Below, in pieces: positions 1 to 5,474 of a stretch of DNA of 16,709 nt. The notes below the pieces were generated by a model, which searched no databases, had not been told where the DNA came from, and saw only the letters and a list, made by a program, of their open reading frames with translations. The DNA comes from Vulcanococcus sp. SFB_649D_100_25 (GTDB lineage Bacteria; Cyanobacteriota; Cyanobacteriia; PCC-6307; Cyanobiaceae): the NCBI GenBank assembly GCA_030833825.1, contig JAURGL010000020.1, positions 1 through 16,709 on the forward strand, written 5' to 3'. Position 1 is the first letter of the stretch; each line of letters begins with the position of its first letter. Both the position numbers and the translations under genes were made by a program.

Positions 1-1
1 G

Positions 2-439
2 CTCGGCCCCGCCAATCCCGCCCTGCAGGCCTATCCCGGCCTGCCCGCAGTGTTCGTATTCGACAGCGAGCTGCTGGCGGGCCGCAGCCCCACCACGGGG
101 GACCCCGGCAGCGACGCGTCCGAGCCCGTGAGCCTGAAACGCATCGGCTTCCTCTATGAATGCCTCCTGGAGCTGCCCGTGAGCCTGCGCCAGGGGGATG
201 TGGCCGAGGAGGTGCTGGCCTTCGCCAAAGCTCATGAGGCCGACGGGATCGTGACCAGCGCCGGCACCGATCCCCGCGTGGAAGCCATCTGCCAAACCCT
301 GGAGCAGCAGCTTCCGGTGCAGGTGCTTGCGGTGGAGCCGTTCGTGCAGCTGGAGGGGCCAGCGGATCTGGGGCGCTTCAGCCGCTACTGGCGCCGCGCC
401 GAACGGGAGGTCTGGGCCGACTGGAGCCAGGAGCAGTAG
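2..439 (+). CDS. Photolyase-like N-terminal domain protein, 5' partial
   Basis: The frame is open from the window edge (codon 1 at position 2) to a TAG at 437-439, giving about 145 visible residues; the true start lies upstream. The GTG at 50 is internal, because the residues before it (ending in YPGLPAV) continue the same alpha/beta fold. Visible blocks are AVFVFD, then LKRIGFLYECLLELPV, then GDVAEEVLAFAKAHEADGIVT followed by a late strand PVQVLAVEPF. This resembles the Rossmann-like N-terminal (antenna) domain of the cryptochrome/photolyase family, but the protein ends with no FAD-binding helical domain. Such short photolyase-domain proteins are often annotated as photolyase or FAD-binding-domain protein; I infer a light or DNA-repair related role, unproven. 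It converges on the minus-strand lipoprotein gene, with 12 nt between the stops. Family call moderate, function uncertain. Confidence 0.65.
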   Translation, partial: LGPANPALQAYPGLPAVFVFDSELLAGRSPTTGDPGSDASEPVSLKRIGFLYECLLELPVSLRQGDVAEEVLAFAKAHEADGIVTSAGTDPRVEAICQTLEQQLPVQVLAVEPFVQLEGPADLGRFSRYWRRAEREVWADWSQEQ

Positions 440-451
440 GGAGGCAGAAGC

Positions 452-952
452 TCAGGAAGCCGGCTGATCCTCAGGAGGGCTCAGCAAATCCTTTTCCTCA
501 AGGGAAGGGAACACCGGCGCGGGGATGGCCTGTGCATTGCGGGGAGGCTCCTGCCACTGCCAGCGGGCCCGGGGGGCCCGGGACTTACAGAGGGCCTCCA
601 GCTCCTTGCGCAGGGCCCGCCGCACGTCTTTACGGGCTACCGCGTCAAAGAACTCCTGGCGTGTGGCCAGACCGGAGCTGAAGGGGACGCTGCCATTGCC
701 GTTGAACAGGCGGGCCGGATCCACCAGCCACCGGGGCCGGCACACCCCCTGCTGGCTGCTGTCGGTCTCCAACCAGATATGCAGGCCGTACCCGTCGGGC
801 TGATTCACCACCGCCAGCCCGTCATGAGGCTGGGAGCGCTGCAGGGGATAGATCACCCAGGTAGCCCGGCGCTGGACCGGCACACAGCCGAACAGGGCAG
901 CAGCCAGCACTGGGAGAGCAAGCAGACGCGACGCGAACGGGGGCAAACGCAT
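452..952 (-). CDS. Probable lipoprotein of unknown function
   Basis: A 166-residue protein that I do not recognise. The ATG at 952 gives a classical export signal: MRLPPFASR, then the hydrophobic run LLALPVLAAALFG and Cys23. The LFGC sequence is a near-lipobox; Phe at -2 is unusual, so lipidation is likely but not certain. An ATG 21 nt upstream (973) is possible but adds residues before the signal. After the Cys come a Trp/Tyr-containing stretch (ATWVIYPLQRS), a DGYGLHIWLE segment, two further cysteines (C71 and C122), a charged helix near 98-120 and a Pro/Glu-rich tail. The family is unknown to me; it looks like a cyanobacterial conserved hypothetical envelope protein. It is divergent from the thioredoxin-like gene with 36 nt between starts. 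The in-frame extension toward 1348 is antisense to that gene and was discarded. Confidence 0.65.
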   Translation of the reverse strand: MRLPPFASRLLALPVLAAALFGCVPVQRRATWVIYPLQRSQPHDGLAVVNQPDGYGLHIWLETDSSQQGVCRPRWLVDPARLFNGNGSVPFSSGLATRQEFFDAVARKDVRRALRKELEALCKSRAPRARWQWQEPPRNAQAIPAPVFPSLEEKDLLSPPEDQPAS

Positions 953-988
953 CCAGGGGACAATCGGCCCCATTCTGGCGTCGCTGCA

Positions 989-1570
989 ATGGTGCTCACC
1001 CCCTCCGAGATGCTGCCGCTGGGGACGGCCCTGCCCAGCTTCCAGCTGGAGCAGGTCGCCGGGAGCCCATCTGGCGATGGCCCCTGGAGCAGCGAGACCC
1101 TGGCCGCCCAACCCCTGCTGGTGCTGTTTCTCTGCGCCCACTGCCCCTTCGTCAAGCACATCGAACCGGAGCTCACCCGGCTGGAGGGCGACTACGCCGG
1201 GCGCCTTCAGATCATCGGGATCTCCAGCAACAGCACCCTGACCCACCCCCAGGACGGCCCCGAAGGACTGAGGGAGCAGGCCGAGCGCTGCGGCTGGAGC
1301 TTCCCCTACCTGTTCGATGCCAGCCAGGCGGTGGCCAAGGCCTTCCACGCCGCCTGCACGCCGGATCTGTTCCTATTCGATGCAGCACACCGGCTCGTCT
1401 ACCGGGGACAGCTCGACGGGAGCCGCCCCGGCAACGATCAACCCCTCGATGGACGCGATCTGCGCCGGGCGATCGAGGCGCTGCTACGGGGGGAACCCAT
1501 CAGCCCAGAGCAACACCCCTCGATCGGCTGCAACATCAAGTGGCATCCCGAGGCAGGCCCAGGGCGGTAA
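989..1570 (+). CDS. Thioredoxin-fold (redoxin) protein with CxxC
   Basis: A 193-residue thioredoxin-like protein. After a short N-terminal region comes the strand PLLVLFLCAHCPFVKH, with the redox motif C49-A-H-C52 at the N-terminus of helix 1. Next are LQIIGISSN (strand), GWSFPYLFD and ACTPDLFLFD, where T124-P125 is the cis-proline that packs against the CxxC in this fold. A third cysteine is in the tail, PSIGCNIKW. This is the AhpC/TSA-redoxin layout seen in thioredoxin-family proteins of many bacteria. It probably acts as a thiol-disulfide oxidoreductase or peroxidase-like enzyme; the substrate is unknown, and no signal peptide suggests a cytoplasmic location. ATG 989 is chosen because upstream in-frame codons are antisense to the lipoprotein gene. 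The aminotransferase gene follows 28 nt downstream, so they may share a transcript. Confidence 0.85.
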   Translation: MVLTPSEMLPLGTALPSFQLEQVAGSPSGDGPWSSETLAAQPLLVLFLCAHCPFVKHIEPELTRLEGDYAGRLQIIGISSNSTLTHPQDGPEGLREQAERCGWSFPYLFDASQAVAKAFHAACTPDLFLFDAAHRLVYRGQLDGSRPGNDQPLDGRDLRRAIEALLRGEPISPEQHPSIGCNIKWHPEAGPGR

Positions 1571-1598
1571 ACCGAACGCGGGCCTTAAGGTTGCCTTC

Positions 1599-2813
1599 AT
1601 GCAGGTGCCTCCCTTCAGCCTTTCAGAACAGCTGGCGCAACTCGGGCCTGAGCTCGATGCGGCGGTTCTGCAGGTCCTACGCAGCGGCCAGTACATCGGC
1701 GGTGGCGTCATCGCCGCCTTTGAGAAAGCCTTCGCCGAGAGTGTGGGCACCCCCTTCGCAGTGGGCTGCAACAGCGGGACCGATGCGCTGATCCTGGCGC
1801 TGCGGGGCCTGGGGATCGGCCCCGGTGATGAAGTGATCACCTGCTCCTTCAGCTTCTTTGCCACTGCCGAAGCGATCAGCGCCGTGGGCGCCACCCCGGT
1901 GTTTGTCGATGTGGAAGAAAGCTCCTATCTGATCAACCTCGATCAGTTGGAAGCCGCGATCACCCCGGCCACCAAGGCCCTAATTCCGGTGCACCTGTTC
2001 GGGCGCCCGGTCGACATGGAGCGGGTCTGCTCCATCGCCAGCCGCCATGGCCTCAAGGTGGTGGAAGACTGCGCCCAGGCCAGCGGGGCCAGCTGGGCCG
2101 GCCGCCCCGTGGGCAGCTGGGGTGATGTGGGCTGCTTCAGCTTCTTCCCAACCAAAAACCTCGGCGGAGCCGGCGATGGCGGGGCCGTGACCTGCTGCGA
2201 TGAGGCCCTCGCCCAGAGCATGCGTGAACTGGCCGTACACGGCATGCCCCGGCGCTACCTGCACACCGAGCTCGGCTACAACAGCCGGCTCGATTCCATG
2301 CAGGCGGCGGTGCTGAACGTCAAGCTGCCTCACCTCAGCAGCTGGGTGGAGAAGCGCTCGGCCATCGCGTCGCGCTACCGCAACGAACTCACCGCTGCTG
2401 ACGCGATCGCGCTGCCTGAAGCCGGTCCAGAAGGGCACAGCTGGAACCAGTTCGTGGTGCGGGTGCCCGCCTGCAGCCCCAATCCCGCCTGCGGATCGAG
2501 CTGCACCCCCTCCAGCGACAGTGCGAGCTTTGGATTGCCCGAGGCCTGCTGCCGCGATTGGCTGAAGCAACAGCTCCAGGATGCCGGCGTCACCACGATC
2601 ATTTACTACCCGATCCCGATCCATCGCCAACCCGCCTACGCCCACCTGGGCTACGGACCTGGCTCCCTGCCGATCACCGAGCGCCTCTGTTCCGAGGTGC
2701 TGAGCCTGCCGATCTTCCCCGAGCTCAGCGCCGAACAGCAGGGCCGTGTGATCGAGGTACTCCTGGAACTCACCGCCAAAAGCGGCTCCATTAGCCAGGC
2801 CCTCGCCGCCTGA
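1599..2813 (+). CDS. DegT/DnrJ/EryC1/StrS-family PLP aminotransferase
   Basis: A 404-residue member of the sugar aminotransferase family, which transfers an amino group to keto-sugar nucleotides for surface glycans or antibiotics using pyridoxal phosphate. Family marks: SGQYIGGGVIAAFEKAFA near 29-46, GCNSGTDALILAL (56-68), VEDCAQASGA (155-164), SFFPTKNLGGAGDGG (181-195) with the PLP-binding lysine at K186, LGYNSRLDSMQAAVL, and near the end TIIYYPIPIHRQPAY. Length is typical or slightly long, because a Cys/Ser/Pro-rich stretch (residues about 291-318, five Cys) sits between the strand VVRVP and the helix CRDWLKQQL. ATG 1599 is chosen because the conserved N-terminus starts there; an upstream extension would be a shadow of the thioredoxin-like gene. 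The TGA stop abuts the photolyase stop on the other strand. The sugar substrate cannot be told from sequence. Confidence 0.93.
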   Translation: MQVPPFSLSEQLAQLGPELDAAVLQVLRSGQYIGGGVIAAFEKAFAESVGTPFAVGCNSGTDALILALRGLGIGPGDEVITCSFSFFATAEAISAVGATPVFVDVEESSYLINLDQLEAAITPATKALIPVHLFGRPVDMERVCSIASRHGLKVVEDCAQASGASWAGRPVGSWGDVGCFSFFPTKNLGGAGDGGAVTCCDEALAQSMRELAVHGMPRRYLHTELGYNSRLDSMQAAVLNVKLPHLSSWVEKRSAIASRYRNELTAADAIALPEAGPEGHSWNQFVVRVPACSPNPACGSSCTPSSDSASFGLPEACCRDWLKQQLQDAGVTTIIYYPIPIHRQPAYAHLGYGPGSLPITERLCSEVLSLPIFPELSAEQQGRVIEVLLELTAKSGSISQALAA

Positions 2814-4265
2814 TCAAGCCTTCGGCAACGACGCGTAGAGCGCCTTGAAGCGGGCCTGCTGATGCTTGTGGCTGATGAGGGGCTCCGGGTAACCGCGGCG
2901 CTCCATCGGGGTGATCTCGCCACTGATGAGATCTTTGCTATTCACATGCCTCAATTCCGGTAGCCATTGGCGGATATACGTCGCCTCGGCATCGAACTTG
3001 CTGGCCTGAGTGGCGGGATTGAAAATCCGAAGAGGCTTGGGATCCATGCCGCTGCTGGCACTCCACTGCCAGCCTCCGTTGTTGGCGGCCAGATCCCCAT
3101 CCACCAGGCGCTGCATGAACGCCTGCTCCCCCCAGCGCCAGTCGCAGATCAGATCCTTCACCAGGAAGGAGGCCACGATCATGCGGCAGCGGTTGTGCAT
3201 CCAGCCGCTCTCGTTGAGCTGACGCATCGCCGCATCAATGATCGGCATCCCGGTGAGGCCATCACACCAGGCCTCGAAGTGCGCGCGGTTGTTGTCCCAG
3301 GGGAAGAGCTTCCACTGGGGCCGGTAGGGACCGTCGGCGAGCTCGGGGAAATGGAACAGGGCCTGTTGATAGAACTCGCGCCAGGCCAGCTCCTGCTCCC
3401 AGACCTGAATGGACTCACGGGCTTCATCACTTCGCGCCAGCTCCCGGGCCGCCTGGGCCGCCCACCAGGCCTGACGGGGGCTGAGGGTCCCGAACTTCAG
3501 GGCCGCACTCAGGCCAGAGGTGCCTGGTTCAGCGGGGAAGTTGCGCCCCGGTTCGTAGGCGAGCAGGACCGCACCGTCACAAAACCCCTGCAGCTGCTCC
3601 ATCGCCGCGGCTTCGCCGGGGCGGCAAGGACACAGATCAGCTCCGGAGAACGACTTGCCCAGAGCCTCGGCCGTCGGCAGATCCCTGAGCACGGGCAGGG
3701 CCTCCGGCAGGTCCGTTCCGAGATCCAGCAATCCGCTGGGGTCAGGCCGCAGCTCCAGATCTCCATGGACCTGCTTTCGGGTCACCTGAGCGCGCCAATT
3801 GCGCTGGAAGGGTCCGTACACCCGATAGGGGTCGCCCCCACCGGTTTTCAAATCTTCGGGAGCCACCAACAGCTGGTCCCAACCCACCAACACCTTCCGG
3901 CCCGCCGCTTGCAGCGCCGCGGCCACGCGCCGGTCCCGCTCACGCCCGTAGGGCTCCACGTCGCGATTCCAGGCGACAACCCCCGCACCGATCGCGCCCG
4001 CCAGTTGGGGGAGCACCACGGCCGGGTCCCCCTGCAGCACCAGCAAACGGCTGCCGGCATCGCGCCAACGCTGCTGCAGCTCTTTGAGGCTCTCCAACAG
4101 AAACCACACCCGCGCCGGAGCCATGTCGGCGGCGCTGAGGATCGCGGGGTCGAGCACAAACACCCCGGTGACCGCAGGGGTGGCGGCAGCCGCCGCGGCC
4201 AAGCCGAGGTTGTCGGCCAAGCGCAGATCACGGCGATGCCAAAACAGCCAACGCTCTGTGGTCAT
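2814..4265 (-). CDS. phrB: Class I CPD deoxyribodipyrimidine photolyase
   Basis: A 483-residue flavoenzyme that splits UV-induced cyclobutane pyrimidine dimers using blue light. The N-terminal antenna domain begins WLFWHRRDLRLADN and runs to about residue 200. The C-terminal FAD domain has the phosphate-binding GTSGLS (248-253), WEQELAWREFY (289-299), GMPIIDAAMRQL (339-350), GWMHNRCRM (354-362), NNGGWQW (395-401) and PKPLRIFNP. An electron-transfer Trp triad is recognisable as W323, W376 and W399, with the same 53 and 23 residue spacing I recall for the Anacystis enzyme. Overall similarity is to the cyanobacterial 8-HDF type, so a deazaflavin antenna is plausible but inferred. Its ATG overlaps the Nudix stop by one base (TGATG), indicating translational coupling. 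The stop abuts that of the aminotransferase. Confidence 0.96.
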   Translation of the reverse strand: MTTERWLFWHRRDLRLADNLGLAAAAAATPAVTGVFVLDPAILSAADMAPARVWFLLESLKELQQRWRDAGSRLLVLQGDPAVVLPQLAGAIGAGVVAWNRDVEPYGRERDRRVAAALQAAGRKVLVGWDQLLVAPEDLKTGGGDPYRVYGPFQRNWRAQVTRKQVHGDLELRPDPSGLLDLGTDLPEALPVLRDLPTAEALGKSFSGADLCPCRPGEAAAMEQLQGFCDGAVLLAYEPGRNFPAEPGTSGLSAALKFGTLSPRQAWWAAQAARELARSDEARESIQVWEQELAWREFYQQALFHFPELADGPYRPQWKLFPWDNNRAHFEAWCDGLTGMPIIDAAMRQLNESGWMHNRCRMIVASFLVKDLICDWRWGEQAFMQRLVDGDLAANNGGWQWSASSGMDPKPLRIFNPATQASKFDAEATYIRQWLPELRHVNSKDLISGEITPMERRGYPEPLISHKHQQARFKALYASLPKA

Positions 4266-4825
4266 CAGATGCCCAGCAGCTGCTTAGCGCGGAACCAGGC
4301 GGTGATGCTCTTGCCGTCGAGATACTCATCGCCGCTCGCAATCAGCCGATCGAGTTGATCCGGCGTCATCAGCACGACCTCCAGGTCTTCATCGTCATCA
4401 CCAGGCGGTCGCTCGCTCAGTGCCGTGAGATCGCGGGCCAGAAACAGATGAATGACCTCATCGGAGTAGCCGGGGCAGGGGAGCATCGCCCCCAACGGAT
4501 CCCAACGGCTGGCGCTGTAGCCCGCCTCTTCCTGCAGCTCCCGCTGCATGGTGGAGAGGGGCGTTTCACCCGGATCCAGGGTGCCCGCCGGGAACTCCAG
4601 CAGGCGGGTCGCCACCGCAAAGCGGTACTGGCGCAGGATCACCACCCGACCGTCCTCCAGGACTGGCACCGCCAGGGAGGCTCCCGGGTGCTTGATCACC
4701 CCAAAGCTGCCCTCCACACCCATCGGCAGCTGCATGCGGTTGATCTCAAAACGCAGCTTGCGGGCATCCAAGCTGGCGCTCGTTTCGATCAGGCGCGCAG
4801 GCTCGGGAGCGGGCAGTGGCGCCAT
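4265..4825 (-). CDS. Nudix hydrolase, ADP-ribose pyrophosphatase-like
   Basis: A 186-residue Nudix enzyme. The complete Nudix box GX5EX7REUXEEXGU lies at residues 81-103, beginning GTLDPGE and ending RELQEEAGY, preceded by VILRQYRFAVATRLLEFPA. That preceding motif and a proline 15 residues after the box (P118 in PCPGYSDE) are the pattern known for ADP-ribose or nucleoside diphosphate-sugar pyrophosphatases, so hydrolysis of such a metabolite is the best guess; substrate prediction in this family is weak. ATG 4825 gives a short N-terminal extension before the conserved core; a later ATG at residue 31 would cut into it. It follows folK across 73 nt containing a hairpin and is coupled to the photolyase gene (TGATG). 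A role as dihydroneopterin-triphosphate pyrophosphatase is an alternative suggested only by the folK neighbour. Confidence 0.92.
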   Translation of the reverse strand: MAPLPAPEPARLIETSASLDARKLRFEINRMQLPMGVEGSFGVIKHPGASLAVPVLEDGRVVILRQYRFAVATRLLEFPAGTLDPGETPLSTMQRELQEEAGYSASRWDPLGAMLPCPGYSDEVIHLFLARDLTALSERPPGDDDEDLEVVLMTPDQLDRLIASGDEYLDGKSITAWFRAKQLLGI

Positions 4826-4865
4826 GGCGGGGTCAGGGGGCGGTGGACCTCAGCATCGCGCATGC

Positions 4866-4898
4866 CTTTGGTGGGTCGACTTAGTCGACTAACCAAAG
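4866..4898. repeat. Near-perfect inverted repeat (hairpin) after folK
   Basis: The left arm 4866-4880 (ctttggtgggtcgac) and right arm 4884-4898 (gtcgactaaccaaag) are complementary over 15 nt, except for one mismatch and one possible G-U wobble, with a 3-nt loop (tta). Inside is a perfect 12-bp palindrome, ttagtcgactaa, at 4881-4892, and GTCGAC occurs twice. It starts directly after the folK stop codon and ends 40 nt before the Nudix ATG. No T-run follows on the minus strand, so it is not a canonical intrinsic terminator. It could be an attenuator/processing hairpin, an operator for the Nudix-photolyase pair, or a small dispersed repeat. The structure is certain; the role is not. Confidence 0.7.
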
Positions 4899-5474
4899 TC
4901 ACGGCTCAACCGCACAATCCGGCCAGCCCTGCCGGGGCGGCACCCGCTGCGGGGCCGGCCCTGAATCCGCGGCCAGCAGCCTCTCCAAGCGGGTCTGAAA
5001 ACGCTGATCCAACGCGGCCAGCGGCGCCAACACAAACACCCGCTCACTCCAGCGCGGATGCGGGAGCTGCAGCTCCGGGCTCTCCATCGTCAGATCGCCC
5101 CACCAGAGCAGATCGAGATCCAGGGTTCTGGGCCCCCAGCGCTCCTCTCGCACTCTCCCGAAGCCCTGCTCCAGCTCCTGCAGCTGCCCGAGCAGCTCCC
5201 GCGCCGCCCCCGCCGAAGGAACACAAGCCGGCTTCATCAACACCACCGCATTGATGTAGTCGGGCTGTCCAAGCGGGCCGCCCACCGGAGTGGTGCGAAA
5301 CAGCGGTGACCACTGCAACCTGGCCCCAGGGAACAAGGCGTTCAACAGGGGCCGCAGGGCCACAAGCGTCTCGATCGGACCACCAACGGCACTGGGCAGG
5401 TTGGAACCCAGCCCAATCGCCAAGCCCTGATCAGCGAGACTGGCCCCCACGACGACATGCTTTGGCCCCTCCAT
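4899..5474 (-). CDS. folK: 6-hydroxymethyl-7,8-dihydropterin pyrophosphokinase
   Basis: Transfers pyrophosphate from ATP to 6-hydroxymethyl-7,8-dihydropterin, a cytoplasmic step of folate synthesis. Family marks (numbered from ATG 5474, 191 residues): GLGSNLPSAVGGPIETL (21-37), SPLFRTTPVGG (56-66), PDYINAVV (71-78), the catalytic block RWGPRTLDLDLL (112-123) with its Asp pair D119/D121, and LPHPRWSERVFVLAPL (137-152). The ATG at 5474 overlaps the chlD ATG on the opposite strand within CCATGG. Because FolK proteins usually start just before the GLGSN strand, a GTG at 5450 or TTG at 5423 could be the real start, giving about 174-183 residues. No convincing ribosome-binding site decides between them. 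A hairpin follows the stop, then the Nudix and photolyase genes in the same direction. Confidence 0.9.
   Translation of the reverse strand: MEGPKHVVVGASLADQGLAIGLGSNLPSAVGGPIETLVALRPLLNALFPGARLQWSPLFRTTPVGGPLGQPDYINAVVLMKPACVPSAGAARELLGQLQELEQGFGRVREERWGPRTLDLDLLWWGDLTMESPELQLPHPRWSERVFVLAPLAALDQRFQTRLERLLAADSGPAPQRVPPRQGWPDCAVEP

Noticed and set aside
1317..1598. N-terminal extension of the aminotransferase into the thioredoxin-like gene
   Set aside because: The conserved aminotransferase sequence starts at ATG 1599; the extension overlaps a better-supported gene in another frame.
2403..2410. HIP1 octamer GCGATCGC (also at 11520-11527) as an enriched cyanobacterial repeat
   Set aside because: Only two copies noticed in 16.7 kb, close to what GC-rich sequence gives by chance; not the dense pattern seen in HIP1-rich cyanobacteria.
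2967..4358. Plus-strand open frame of 463 codons opposite the photolyase and Nudix genes
   Set aside because: It is antisense to two well-recognised proteins, has a low-complexity His/Arg/Gly/Pro-rich translation and no domain; GC-rich coding DNA often leaves the opposite frame open.
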